NCBI RefSeq assembly: GCF_028279465.1
Contig: NZ_JANQNS010000001.1
Location: 38,598 to 102,597 of the forward strand
Direction: 5' to 3'
From: Parasphingopyxis sp.
GTDB lineage: Bacteria > Pseudomonadota > Alphaproteobacteria > Sphingomonadales > Sphingomonadaceae
DNA length: 64,000 bases
The notes under the pieces were generated by a model. That model did no database searches, was not told the DNA's origin, and saw only the letters and a list, made by a program, of their open reading frames with translations. Position 1 is the stretch's first letter; the number at the start of each line of letters is the position of its first letter. Of the stretch, positions 52,375 through 61,004 are shown in pieces. Made by a program: the position numbers and the translations under genes.

Positions 52375-52546
52375 CCTCTCCCCGGCAAAGGGGAGAGGAT
52401 AGCGAGGCTTGCTCTCGCAATTGCGAGAGCTTAGCCGAGATTGGAGAGGGGGTCGGCGGATAGTGGCCACCCCCTCTCCAATTTCGCCTAAGGCCCGGCA
52501 TGGCCGGACCAAGGCTGCATATCCTCTCCCCCTGACCGGGGAGAGG
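52375..52546. repeat. Composite palindromic repeat, second family
   Basis: The outer arms 52375-52401 and 52520-52546 are near-perfect reverse complements over 27 bp, and each is itself palindromic around CCTCTCCCC/GGGGAGAGG. Inside are a perfect 20-bp palindrome (52411-52430, centre CAATTG) and an inner inverted pair ATTGGAGAGGGGGT (52440-52453, 52469-52482). The right end runs into the ribosome binding site of the CitE-like gene. It is the only copy recognised in the window. Confidence 0.8.
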
Positions 52547-52559
52547 AGGGGAGATTTGC

Positions 52560-53411
52560 ATGACCGAACTTTCCTTCCGTCCCCGCCGATCCTGCCTCTA
52601 TATGCCCGGCGCGAATGAACGCGCGCTGGAAAAGGCGCGGAGCCTGCCGGCCGATGTGTTGATCCTTGATCTTGAGGACGCCGTGGCGCCGCGCGAGAAG
52701 CCAGCGGCGCGCGATCAGGTGGCCGAAGCGGTGAAGGAGGGCGGCTATGGCCCGCGCGAGGTCGTGATCCGCGTCAATGGCGCGGACACCGAATGGGGCG
52801 CGGACGATATCGCGATGGTGAAAGCCGTGCGGCCCGATGGCGTGCTGATCCCGAAAGTCTCGCAGGCCGCCGATATCGGGTTTGGCGCGGAGACGGAGCT
52901 GCCGGTCTGGGCGATGATCGAGACGCCGCTTGCCATTCTCAACATTGCCGAGATCGCGGCGACGCCGGAGCTGGCGGCGATGGTGATGGGGACCAACGAT
53001 CTGGCGAAGGAGATGCAGGCGAAGTTGCGGCAGGCGCGGCTGGGCTTCGTCACCGCCCTGTCGATGACGGTGATGGCGGGGCGGTCGCATGGCAAGATCG
53101 TCATCGACGGCGTGTTCAACACGATAAGTGATAATGCCGGGCTGGCGGCGGAATGCGAGCAGGGCAAGGCATTCGGTTTCGATGGAAAGACGCTGATCCA
53201 TCCCGATCAGATCGAGGCGGCCAATCGTATCTTCGCGCCCTCGCGCAATGCGTTGCAGGATGCCGAGGCGATTATCGCGGCGTTCGCAGACCCGGAGAAT
53301 GCGGACAAGGGCGTGATCGATCTCGACGGTGTGATGGTCGAGCGGCTGCATCTGGCCGAAGCGGAGAAGCTCGTCGCCATGGCCGAGGCAATCGCCGCGC
53401 GCGCCGAATAG
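52560..53411 (+). CDS. HpcH/HpaI aldolase / citrate lyase beta family protein (CitE-like)
   Basis: TIM-barrel C-C lyase of 283 aa. The N-terminus RRSCLYMPGANERALEKA and the metal-binding VLILDLEDAVAPREK, plus WAMIETPLAILN and MGTNDLAKE, are family signatures. Stand-alone CitE-like proteins act on malyl-CoA, methylmalyl-CoA or citramalyl-CoA rather than within citrate lyase. No citrate-lyase alpha or gamma subunits are near. The purine-rich end of the adjoining repeat supplies its ribosome binding site. Divergent from the enoyl-CoA hydratase, so the two may share control. Confidence 0.9.
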   Translation: MTELSFRPRRSCLYMPGANERALEKARSLPADVLILDLEDAVAPREKPAARDQVAEAVKEGGYGPREVVIRVNGADTEWGADDIAMVKAVRPDGVLIPKVSQAADIGFGAETELPVWAMIETPLAILNIAEIAATPELAAMVMGTNDLAKEMQAKLRQARLGFVTALSMTVMAGRSHGKIVIDGVFNTISDNAGLAAECEQGKAFGFDGKTLIHPDQIEAANRIFAPSRNALQDAEAIIAAFADPENADKGVIDLDGVMVERLHLAEAEKLVAMAEAIAARAE

Positions 53412-53550
53412 GACATCTCCAACATCGCCGGAACGGGATGTGGCCGGAACAGAATTCGCGCTGTCCCGATAGGAGACAGCTGGGCCCTATCCCCATCTTA
53501 ACCCTCTTTGGGTGTAAACGAGATGGTAAACGAAATGTTAACGCCGGGGC

Positions 53551-53745
53551 ATGGCAACTGCTCCGACCGACTCGCGTTATGCGCCGCTGACCGCCGATCT
53601 GATCCGCCGCGAGCGCGATATGGACAGTGTGATCGTGCTCCGTCGCCCACCTTTTCCCCGGCGTTCGGAACTGGCGGAAAACGCCAAGCTCTTCACGATG
53701 ACCTGGGCCGGCGGCTTCGTCTTCTTCCTGACTTTTATCGGCTAG
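53551..53745 (+). CDS. Small hypothetical membrane protein
   Basis: 64-aa protein with a basic, charged N-terminal half (RRERDMD, LRRPPFPRRSE) and one C-terminal hydrophobic segment (MTWAGGFVFFLTFIG). Strong third-position GC supports coding. It is convergent with the MFS gene. Not recognised as a named family. Confidence 0.6.
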   Translation: MATAPTDSRYAPLTADLIRRERDMDSVIVLRRPPFPRRSELAENAKLFTMTWAGGFVFFLTFIG

Positions 53746-53762
53746 CCGCCAGGCAGAAGCGG

Positions 53763-55064
53763 TTATTGGATCGGCTGGGGCAGCGGGTCCTTGGTTTCGC
53801 GGTGGAGCACAAAGCCCAGCCATGCCGATGTCGCGCACATGGCAACCACGACGAGCAGAAGTTCCGTCACGGTGAAGAAATTGCTCAGCACGAGCGCGAC
53901 AACCGAACCCAGAACCATGCAGCCCGAATTGACGACATTGTTCGCCGCGATCGCCCGCGCGGTCATGCTGGGATCGACCGTAGTCGTCAGAAAGGCGTAG
54001 AGCGGGACCACAAACATGCCGCCCGCGACGGCCACACCAAACAGCACGCCGAGCACCAGCCAGGCATTGTCGAGCATCATGAACGTGCCAAGAGTGAACA
54101 GGGCGCCATCGGGCAAGCCTTCCCAGCCCAATGCGATGAAATAGAGGATCAAAACAAAGCCCCCCATCAGGATAACGCTGAACGGTGAAAAGCGCGCGGA
54201 GACCTCGCCTTTCAAAAGACGGTTGATCAGGATCGAACCCACAGCGATGCCGATAGAGAATACACCCAGAAACAGGCTTGCCACTATGGGGTCCGATGTC
54301 AGGACATTTTTGACGAGCGGCGGAAACAGGATCGTCAGCACCGCCGCGATCGTCCAGAAAAAGCTGATGCAAATAATCGTGTGCCGAAGATGCGCGACAT
54401 GCATGATATCGCCGATGACGCGCCGGGTTGCGCGCAAAATGTTATAGTCGACAGGTTCGGGATCTTTCTGCGGCGGTGCGGGTAACACCTGCCGCCCTGC
54501 ATACCAGCCGATCAGCGCAATAGTAATGACGATCGCGGATGCCCATTCGGCGCCGAGCTCGTTGATGATGACGCCGCCCAGGATCGTGCCCAGCAGGATC
54601 GCCACATAGGTGCCGGCTTCGACAAGGCCGGTGCCGCCCAGAACTTCGTCTTTTTTCAGTTGCTGCGGCAGGATCGCATATTTGATCGGGCCGAAAAATG
54701 TCGACTGCACGCCGAGCGCGAAAAGCGCCAGCAGCATCAGCGGGATGGATTCAAGGATCAGGCCGAGCGCGCCGGTCAGCGCTATCACGATCTCTGCCGT
54801 CTTCACGATCCTGACGATTTTGGCCTTGTCATTATTGTCGGCCAATTGTCCGGAAACCGCCGAAAACAGAAAGAACGGGAGAATGAATATCCCGGTCGCC
54901 AACGCGCTGAACTGGGTTTCCGTGTCAGGGTCGTCATAGATATTGTAAACGACCAAGATCACCATCGCGAATTTGAAGAGATTGTCGTTCACCGCGCCGA
55001 GGAACTGCGTCACGAAAATCGGCGCAAAGCGGCGCTTGTTCAGAAGTGCGAGCGACATTTTCAT
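53763..55064 (-). CDS. MFS transporter, LplT-like (lysophospholipid transporter type)
   Basis: Twelve-helix inner-membrane transporter of 433 aa. FAPIFVTQFLGAVNDNLFKFA near the N-terminus (first helix) and FGPIKYAILPQQL are signatures of the LplT/Aas-fused MFS group that flips lysophospholipids back into the cell. No acyltransferase domain is attached here. Several upstream in-frame starts exist; the ATG at 55064 matches the family's N-terminus, with 55058 as alternative, and no clear ribosome binding site. Divergent from pgsA, so a lipid-linked role is consistent. Confidence 0.85.
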   Translation of the reverse strand: MKMSLALLNKRRFAPIFVTQFLGAVNDNLFKFAMVILVVYNIYDDPDTETQFSALATGIFILPFFLFSAVSGQLADNNDKAKIVRIVKTAEIVIALTGALGLILESIPLMLLALFALGVQSTFFGPIKYAILPQQLKKDEVLGGTGLVEAGTYVAILLGTILGGVIINELGAEWASAIVITIALIGWYAGRQVLPAPPQKDPEPVDYNILRATRRVIGDIMHVAHLRHTIICISFFWTIAAVLTILFPPLVKNVLTSDPIVASLFLGVFSIGIAVGSILINRLLKGEVSARFSPFSVILMGGFVLILYFIALGWEGLPDGALFTLGTFMMLDNAWLVLGVLFGVAVAGGMFVVPLYAFLTTTVDPSMTARAIAANNVVNSGCMVLGSVVALVLSNFFTVTELLLVVVAMCATSAWLGFVLHRETKDPLPQPIQ

Positions 55065-55209
55065 GAGTTTGGGAGATGGCCCCTGTTTGCCGAGAACAGC
55101 GATATGCCACTTCCGCATAACCAAGCGAAGGGGCAGCGCCAAGGCTGCGGTCAAAGGATTGCGGGCATATAGATTGCCGGAACTGCAGAAATCGTTAGGA
55201 CAAGTCGGC

Positions 55210-55773
55210 ATGTTAACCCTGCCCAACCTTCTGACCCTGTCGCGCATATTCGCCGTGCCGGTGCTCGTGGCGCTGCTGTGGGATTCAGGCTGGCTCGGCT
55301 ATATCTGCGCTTTCGTCCTCTACTGTACGGTCGGCGCGACCGACTATCTCGACGGCTATCTCGCGCGTTCCCAGGGCACGGTCTCGAAACTCGGGATCTT
55401 CCTCGATCCGATCGCCGACAAGATCATGGTCGCGTCCGTCATTCTCATGCTCGTCTTCACGCGCGATATCGAAAGCTGGCATGTGATCGCGGCGCTGGTG
55501 ATCCTGTTGCGCGAGATCATCGTATCGGGCTTGCGCGAGTTTCTCGCCGGCCTCAGCGTGTCGGTGCCGGTGAGCCAGCTCGCCAAATGGAAGACGGCGT
55601 TCCAGATGGTAGCGCTCGGCGCATTGATTCTGGCGGGCGCCGTCCATCATGGCGGTTGGGAAGCATTCGACTGGGTCAAGCTGGTTGGTCTTATCTGTCT
55701 GTGGATGGCGGCGCTGCTCACACTGATCACCGGCTGGGATTATCTGCGCGCCGGTCTCAAACATATGGACTGA
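55210..55773 (+). CDS. pgsA: CDP-diacylglycerol-glycerol-3-phosphate 3-phosphatidyltransferase
   Basis: Inner-membrane CDP-alcohol phosphatidyltransferase of 187 aa, first step towards phosphatidylglycerol and cardiolipin. The catalytic signature D-x2-D-G-x2-A-R-x8-G-x3-D-x3-D is complete (Asp45, Asp48, Asp66, Asp70). The ATG at 55210 gives the canonical NLLTLSRI N-terminus; the longer frame upstream is not family-like. First gene of an operon with moaD and moaE. Confidence 0.95.
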   Translation: MLTLPNLLTLSRIFAVPVLVALLWDSGWLGYICAFVLYCTVGATDYLDGYLARSQGTVSKLGIFLDPIADKIMVASVILMLVFTRDIESWHVIAALVILLREIIVSGLREFLAGLSVSVPVSQLAKWKTAFQMVALGALILAGAVHHGGWEAFDWVKLVGLICLWMAALLTLITGWDYLRAGLKHMD

Positions 55774-55778
55774 ACATT

Positions 55779-56036
55779 GTGGCGATTGAACTGCTCTATT
55801 TTGCCTGGGTCCGGGAAGCGGTCGGCCGGGACGGCGAGACGGTCGATCCGCCCGCGGATGTCGATACGGTCGCTGCGCTCGTCGATTGGCTCGAGAGCAG
55901 AGGCGGGGGCTATGCGGAAGCCTTTGCGGATCGGTCCCGCTTGCGGGTTGCCGTCGATCAGGAGTTCACCGGGTTCGATGCGTCCCTCGCCGACGTTCAC
56001 GAGGTTGCGCTGTTTCCGCCGGTGACGGGCGGATGA
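55779..56036 (+). CDS. moaD: Molybdopterin synthase sulfur-carrier subunit
   Basis: Ubiquitin-like sulfur carrier of 85 aa that ends in the required Gly-Gly (PPVTGG), whose C-terminus becomes a thiocarboxylate. ELLYFAWVREAVGRD is the typical first strand. The only start in range is GTG at 55779, five bases after the pgsA stop. It overlaps moaE by 4 bp (ATGA). Confidence 0.93.
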   Translation: MAIELLYFAWVREAVGRDGETVDPPADVDTVAALVDWLESRGGGYAEAFADRSRLRVAVDQEFTGFDASLADVHEVALFPPVTGG

Positions 56037-56479
56037 CGCCCGATATTCGCGTCCATGCAGACGATTTCGATCCGGTTACCGAGGCCGCGCGGCTCGAAAG
56101 CGGCGGCGCCGGGGGCGTAGCCACATTTACCGGTATCGTCCGCGGCGAGAATGGTCTCGTCGCGCTGGAGCTCGAACATTATCCGGCGATGTCCGAACGG
56201 GCACTGGCCGGGATCGCCGATCGCGCCGCCAAGCGCTGGACGCTGACGGCACTGACGATCGTTCACCGTGTGGGCCGGCTTGGCCCGGGCGCGCGGATCG
56301 TCTTCGTCGGCGCGGCGTCAAAGCATCGGGCGGACGCCATCGAAGCGATGCACTTCGTGATCGACTGGCTGAAGACCGATGCGCCGTTCTGGAAACGGGA
56401 ACAGTTCGGTGATGGCCGATCTCAGTGGGTCGAATTGCGGGACACGGATGTCGCCGCGAAAGACCGCTGGGAGTCGTAA
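56033..56479 (+). CDS. moaE: Molybdopterin synthase catalytic subunit
   Basis: Large subunit (148 aa) of molybdopterin synthase, converting cyclic pyranopterin monophosphate to molybdopterin with MoaD. Family motifs seen are FTGIVRG, LELEHYPAMSE and LKTDAPFWKRE, the last holding the active-site lysines. Translationally coupled to moaD. Other molybdenum-cofactor genes are not in the window. Confidence 0.95.
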   Translation: MTPDIRVHADDFDPVTEAARLESGGAGGVATFTGIVRGENGLVALELEHYPAMSERALAGIADRAAKRWTLTALTIVHRVGRLGPGARIVFVGAASKHRADAIEAMHFVIDWLKTDAPFWKREQFGDGRSQWVELRDTDVAAKDRWES

Positions 56480-56480
56480 G

Positions 56481-56516
56481 AAAAGGGGCACCGCATCGCT
56501 GCAGCGCCCCCGTTTT
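56481..56516. terminator. Bidirectional terminator between moaE and fasciclin gene
   Basis: AAAAGGGGC ... GCCCC-CG-TTTT, a GC stem (56485-56489 with 56506-56510) flanked by an A-run on the left and a T-run on the right. It sits between two convergent genes. Confidence 0.55.
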
Positions 56517-56539
56517 CGTATCGCTATGTGCGTGACGCA

Positions 56540-57181
56540 TTAGTCGCCAGCAGCGGCCGTCTCCGGTTCCGGAACCAGCACGCCGTTGATGACATGAATG
56601 ATCCCGTTCGACTGGGTGACGTCGGTCTGCGTGACGTAGGAAATGCCGCCGATCTCGTCGCGCAGCGCCACGATGCCGTTATCGATCGTCGCTACCAGCG
56701 GCGAGCCTTCGACCGTGGTCAGCGTCAATTCGCCGCCCGCTTCCTCGATCATCCCGACCAGCGTCTCGGCATCAACCGCGCCTGATACGACATGATAGGT
56801 CAAAATCTGCGTCAGCTGAGCCTGGGCGCTGTCGGCCATCAGCGCATCGACGGTCCCGGCAGGCAGCAAACCGAAAGCTTCGTCGGTCGGCGCAAAGACG
56901 GTGAACGGTCCCGGGCTCGACAGCGTGTCGACCAGACCCGCCTGCGCGACGGCCGCGACGAGCGTCGTGTGGATCGGTGAATTGGATGCATTTTCGACGA
57001 TGTTGCGCGTCGGCAGCATCTCCGCTCCGCCAACCGTGACCGGTTCCGTCGCTGCGGCGGTCGTTTCCGCGTCTGCCGCGCTGGCGTGATGATCGGCAAG
57101 GGCGGGCGCACTGCCCATTGCGAACAGGGCCATACCCATCGCTACGCCGGTATTCTTGGCCAATCGCTTCGTCTTCAACAC
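56540..57181 (-). CDS. Fasciclin-domain exported protein
   Basis: Exported protein of 213 aa: signal peptide (about 1-29, ending APALA), a short acidic linker, then one FAS1 domain (about 60-205) with TVFAPTDEAF and the closing SNGIIHVINGVLVP. FAS1 domains mediate cell-surface adhesion. The start is taken as GTG at 57181 because AGGAG is seven bases upstream; an ATG at 57196 overlaps that ribosome binding site. Monocistronic. Confidence 0.88.
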   Translation of the reverse strand: MLKTKRLAKNTGVAMGMALFAMGSAPALADHHASAADAETTAAATEPVTVGGAEMLPTRNIVENASNSPIHTTLVAAVAQAGLVDTLSSPGPFTVFAPTDEAFGLLPAGTVDALMADSAQAQLTQILTYHVVSGAVDAETLVGMIEEAGGELTLTTVEGSPLVATIDNGIVALRDEIGGISYVTQTDVTQSNGIIHVINGVLVPEPETAAAGD

Positions 57182-57283
57182 AATTACTCTCCTCATTGAA
57201 TGGTTGGGGGCTAAACTACCTTTGCCTACGCATAGAGCGGGCAAAGTTTTCCATCGACCTGCCTTTTCGGACAGGACATATGG

Positions 57284-58186
57284 TCAGGTTGCGGCCTCGC
57301 GCATGGCGTCGGCCAATAGTCGGAAATCCTTTTCGCGCGGGCTGTTCTTGCGCCAGACGAGCGCGATGGTGCGCGCCGGATGATCGGCATCGAGCGGTCG
57401 CGCGACGATATTCGTATCGCGCAATATCCCGGCTTGAATCGCCATTTCGGGCAGCATCGTCGTGCCCAGCCCATTATCAACCATCTGGACGAGCGTGTGC
57501 AACGATGTGCCCATCATGGTTGCCTCCGCGCGCAGCTCGGGCCGATTACAGGCGGCGAGCGCATGGTCTTTCAGGCAATGGCCGTCTTCGAGCAGTAGCA
57601 GGCGGCCTTCGTCGATGATCTCGGGAACGATCTCTTTCGGCGGATCGGCCGGCTCGCCCTCGGGGAAGGCGACGAACAGACGGTCGTCGAATAGCTCCGC
57701 CGAGTCCACCTCGCCGCAGGCATAGGGCAGCGCAAGCAGGATGCAGTCGATCTGGCCGCGTTGCAGGGAATCGCAGGCGGCGGGGCTGGTTTCCTCGCGC
57801 AGGAAGAGTTTGAGATCGGGCCAGTCGGCGCGCAGCTTCGGCAGAATCTGGGGAAGCAGGAACGGCGCGATGGTCGGGATGACGCCCATCCGCATTTCGC
57901 CCGACAGCGGCTTGCCGGCCGCGCGCGCCATTTCGGACAGTTCCTCGGCTTCGCGCAGCACGCGCTGCGCCTTGTCGGCAATGCTGAGCCCGAGCGGCGT
58001 AAAGCGGACGACGCGGCGCGTGCGTTCCACGAGTGTGATGCCCAGCAAGGATTCCAGTTCGCGCAGACCCGCCGACAATGTCGACTGGGTCACGAAACAG
58101 GCTTCGGCGGCCTTGCCGAAATGGCCATGATCGCGCAGCGCGATCAGATATTGTAGCTGTTTCAGCGTCGGCAGATAGGTCGCCAT
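57284..58186 (-). CDS. oxyR: OxyR-type LysR-family peroxide regulator
   Basis: LysR-family regulator of 300 aa with N-terminal helix-turn-helix (about 8-66) and periplasmic-binding-like effector domain. Cys204 and Cys213, in LEDGHCLKDHALAAC, match in sequence and spacing the redox pair Cys199 and Cys208 of E. coli OxyR, so peroxide sensing through a disulfide is expected. It is divergent from cysE. A LysR-type palindrome lies just upstream. The ATG at 58186 is favoured because an earlier in-frame start would place that palindrome in the coding region. Confidence 0.93.
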   Translation of the reverse strand: MATYLPTLKQLQYLIALRDHGHFGKAAEACFVTQSTLSAGLRELESLLGITLVERTRRVVRFTPLGLSIADKAQRVLREAEELSEMARAAGKPLSGEMRMGVIPTIAPFLLPQILPKLRADWPDLKLFLREETSPAACDSLQRGQIDCILLALPYACGEVDSAELFDDRLFVAFPEGEPADPPKEIVPEIIDEGRLLLLEDGHCLKDHALAACNRPELRAEATMMGTSLHTLVQMVDNGLGTTMLPEMAIQAGILRDTNIVARPLDADHPARTIALVWRKNSPREKDFRLLADAMREAAT

Positions 58187-58213
58187 GCGTAGGGCACTTC
58201 CTGAATTATCGAT

Positions 58214-58232
58214 CAGATTGCTAAATAATCTG
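58214..58232. promoter_or_regulatory. oxyR: LysR-type site CAGATT-N7-AATCTG
   Basis: Inverted repeat with 6-bp arms containing the T-N11-A core of LysR-type sites, 28 bp upstream of the oxyR start codon. It suggests autoregulation. An imperfect FNR-like box (58236-58249) adjoins it. Confidence 0.55.
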
Positions 58233-58360
58233 CAATTGATCGATTTCAACGCTCAATATGTCGAAAAGCTGTGCTTGCCCGGGGCATAGCGGGTCAAACT
58301 GGCGTTTTTCCGCGCGACGCATTATTACGTTGCGAAACGCCACTGGTGCGGGAGACGCAT

Positions 58361-59059
58361 ATGCCAGGCAGACTGGTTGCCTATATCGATTCGATACGCT
58401 CCCGCGATCCCGCGCCGCGCTCGCGGATGGAAGTGCTGCTCTATCCCGGTGTCTGGGCCTTCGCCTATCACCGGCTGGCGCACCGGCTGTTCCGCTGGCG
58501 CCTCTTCTTCCTCGCCCGGTTCGTCAATCACTGGTCGCGCTTTCTCACGGCTATCGACATTCATCCCGGGGCGAAGATCGGCCGGCATCTGTTCATCGAT
58601 CACGGTTTCAGCGTGATCGGCGAGACGGCCGAGATCGGCGACAATGTCACCATCTACCAGAATGTCACGCTCGGCGGCACCAATCCCGCTGACGGCGTTG
58701 CTGGCAAACGGCATCCTACAATTCAAGACGATGTCATCATCGGTTCGGGCGCGCAGATCCTTGGCCCGATCACGGTGGGCAAAGGCGCGCGGATCGGCGC
58801 CAATGCCGTCGTTACCAAGGATGTGCCCGAAGGCGCCGTGATGGTCGGCATTCCGGCCAAGCCGACGCTGATGGACGCCGACGCCAAGCCGGAAGGCTTC
58901 GTGCCCTATGGCACGCCGTGCAGCGATATGTTCGATCCCTCGACCCAGCGGCTCGAACTGATGCGCTGCGAGCTGGAACAGCTGCACAAGCAGATCGACG
59001 CGCTGATCGCCGAACGCGACGGCGAAGATCCGACCGTTCAGGAGAGCGATTGCGCCTGA
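58361..59059 (+). CDS. cysE: Serine O-acetyltransferase
   Basis: Left-handed beta-helix (hexapeptide-repeat) acetyltransferase of 232 aa, making O-acetylserine for cysteine synthesis. Canonical SAT segments: [35 protein letters not shown] and [22 protein letters not shown]-terminal helical tail of ~40 residues follows. GGGAGA lies 6 bases before the ATG. Divergent from oxyR, which fits thiol demand under oxidative stress. It overlaps the DUF2794 gene by one base (TGATG). Confidence 0.95.
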   Translation: MPGRLVAYIDSIRSRDPAPRSRMEVLLYPGVWAFAYHRLAHRLFRWRLFFLARFVNHWSRFLTAIDIHPGAKIGRHLFIDHGFSVIGETAEIGDNVTIYQNVTLGGTNPADGVAGKRHPTIQDDVIIGSGAQILGPITVGKGARIGANAVVTKDVPEGAVMVGIPAKPTLMDADAKPEGFVPYGTPCSDMFDPSTQRLELMRCELEQLHKQIDALIAERDGEDPTVQESDCA

Positions 59060-59412
59060 TGGGCACTGTTACGCCGTTCCCCAATGCCAACAATTCTGGC
59101 CGCAAGCCCAACCAGATCGGCTTCGAGCGTGCGGAGCTCAACCGTATCCTCGATCTCTATGGCCGCATGGTCGCGGCGGGCCATTGGCGCGATTATGCGA
59201 TGAATTTCGAGAAGGATTTCGCTTCCTTCTCCGCCTTCCGCCGCACGGCCGAGCGCCCCGAATACCGGATCGAAAAGCGGCCCGCCCTGCGCAACCGGCA
59301 GGGCATGTGGGCACTCCTCAACGAGGCCGGCATGGTGCTCAAGCGCGGGCATGAGCTGGCGCCGGTACTGGCGCCTGTCGAGCGGCGCTTGCTCAAGATT
59401 GTGAGCGATTAG
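59059..59412 (+). CDS. DUF2794 domain protein
   Basis: Alphaproteobacterial DUF2794 protein of 117 aa. Core segment: FERAELNRILDLYGRMVAAGHWRDYAM, followed by RPEYRIEKRPALRNRQG. No function established. Translationally coupled to cysE by a one-base overlap. The stop is 8 bp before a composite palindromic element. Confidence 0.9.
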   Translation: MGTVTPFPNANNSGRKPNQIGFERAELNRILDLYGRMVAAGHWRDYAMNFEKDFASFSAFRRTAERPEYRIEKRPALRNRQGMWALLNEAGMVLKRGHELAPVLAPVERRLLKIVSD

Positions 59413-59420
59413 GGACTCTA

Positions 59421-59558
59421 TTTGTCAGAACATTGCTTTCGCAATGTCGCGGCACCAGCCCGCTCCCCCTCCCGACCTCCCACAGGGTACACTTATTGGG
59501 AGGTCGGGAGGGGGAGCGGGCCGGTGCCGCGCCTGAGCGTTAGCGAAGGTCTGACGAA
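59421..59558. repeat. Composite palindromic element, copy 2
   Basis: Runs from TTTGTCAGA to TCTGACGAA. The small hairpin CATTGC-N4-GCAATG is as in copy 1. The main 31-bp stem has arms at 59452-59482 and 59497-59527 with one mismatch. It exactly fills the gap between the convergent DUF2794 and DUF2157 genes and ends one base before the latter's stop codon. Confidence 0.88.
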
Positions 59559-60611
59559 TTACGCCGCAACCGTCTCCTCTTTCCCGATCACCGGGAGCCG
59601 CTTGGTGATCGCTTCGGGCAGCGGCTTCACCACGAGCCCGCGGGCCGTGTGCCAGAAGGCGGAGAGCAGCAGCAGGGCCGACCCGATAACCAGCGCGGCG
59701 AGCGCGACATTGGTTTCGACCGCCCCGAAGCGCTCGAACAGCCCGTTGAGCGCCCAGAGCACATAGACGAGGCTCGACACCATCAGCGCGCGCCGGTCGA
59801 TCGCGAGCGCGATTCCGGCCATCGCGATATAGAGCGCTATCACGAGCGCCGCGCCGGCCACGGTCAGCGTACCTTCGAGCACGCCGATCTCGGCGAAGAT
59901 CGGATGCACGATCAGCGGCGCGGCCAGCAGGTGCAGCCAGAAGGCGACGTCCGACCGCCGCGTTTCGCGGACCGGATCGCTTATGTCCCAGCGCATCGCC
60001 AGCGCGAACACGCCTAGGCCAGCGACGAGGAGCAGAGGGTGCAGAAAGGGCTCGACCTGTCCTTCCGTCACGATGGCGAGCAGACCGACGATCGACGCGA
60101 CGACCGCCGCCGCGCCGGCCGCGATGGTGATCGGCACGCGGAACCGCCGCCAGTGAAAGAAAGCGCCAATCGCGGCCACCGCGCCGGCGATCGAGATATA
60201 GGTCGCGACGATCGCTTCGTCGCCCGGGCCATAGCGGTTGTCATCGCCGATCAGGCCCGACGCGACGGCCCCGAAAAGCCCGCCGACAAAGGCGAGCAGC
60301 AACAGGATCGAGGGGAAAGCCATGCGGCGTACTTTGGTGAAATATTCGGCGAGACCCCAGGCGGCGGCTGCGACGCCGAGCGCGCCGATCCAGGGTTGAA
60401 TCTCCCCGCCCAGCCAGGCGATGGCGACGAGCAGGAGCACGCTCGCGATTGCCACGAAAATATCGTTGAACCCGCTGACGAGCCGGAAATGCTCCTCATC
60501 GACCAAAGCGGTCGAGCGGTCGGCCGCCATAAACCGCCGGAATTTCGCCACATCGGCTTCCTTCAATGCCCCCGCGTCGATCGCCGCTTCGAGATCGCTA
60601 TCGCTATACAT
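59559..60611 (-). CDS. DUF2157-like multi-pass membrane protein
   Basis: Protein of 350 aa with a soluble N-terminal segment (about 1-45, MYSDSDLEAAIDAGAL) followed by about ten hydrophobic helices. The arrangement resembles DUF2157 membrane proteins. Function unknown. AGGAGGG lies about 9 bases before the ATG at 60611 and fixes the start. The stop abuts the composite repeat. Confidence 0.8.
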   Translation of the reverse strand: MYSDSDLEAAIDAGALKEADVAKFRRFMAADRSTALVDEEHFRLVSGFNDIFVAIASVLLLVAIAWLGGEIQPWIGALGVAAAAWGLAEYFTKVRRMAFPSILLLLAFVGGLFGAVASGLIGDDNRYGPGDEAIVATYISIAGAVAAIGAFFHWRRFRVPITIAAGAAAVVASIVGLLAIVTEGQVEPFLHPLLLVAGLGVFALAMRWDISDPVRETRRSDVAFWLHLLAAPLIVHPIFAEIGVLEGTLTVAGAALVIALYIAMAGIALAIDRRALMVSSLVYVLWALNGLFERFGAVETNVALAALVIGSALLLLSAFWHTARGLVVKPLPEAITKRLPVIGKEETVAA

Positions 60612-61004
60612 TCGGCAACCCTCCTGTTGTGCCTTTATACGCACCGGGTAGCATAGGTGTATTGGTGATGCAATACGGCATGACGATTGACAGTAGTTGA
60701 CACGCGGCCGGGGTGAGGGGTGGGGCTTAAGTTGACACAGTAGACGTACAGACGCCGGTGTCGGCAATACGAAAAGTCACAAAAGCCTCACCCCCAAGCG
60801 CGGAAACGTTGGCCGGCGCGAAACCGGCGGTTCGCGGAGCCATGGAGATGCTGGGGGGCAGGATATGCATCACGACGCGATCATAGCGTATCGGCGGGGC
60901 TGTAGGACAGCGTCGTCATGGTAATGCTACAATCCCATGACATGAAACTTCACGGATCGTTGACCCGTTGCCGCTATTCTGCCCGCTTATAACGGAGCGC
61001 AAAT
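60612..61004. other. Divergent gene-free interval before the EAL-GGDEF gene
   Basis: 393 bp between two divergent genes. GTTGACAC occurs twice (60696-60703 and 60731-60738), 35 bp apart. An inverted pair GGGGTGAGG (60710-60718) and CCTCACCCC (60786-60794) is 67 bp apart. These may be promoter or regulator sites, but no assignment is possible. Confidence 0.4.

Noticed and set aside
53272..54372. 366-codon open frame spanning two genes on the minus strand
   Set aside because: Crosses the CitE-like and MFS genes in a non-coding frame; composition typical of a shadow.
58236..58249. FNR box TTGAT-CGAT-TTCAA near oxyR
   Set aside because: One half-site is imperfect and it adjoins a better LysR-type palindrome; not enough support.
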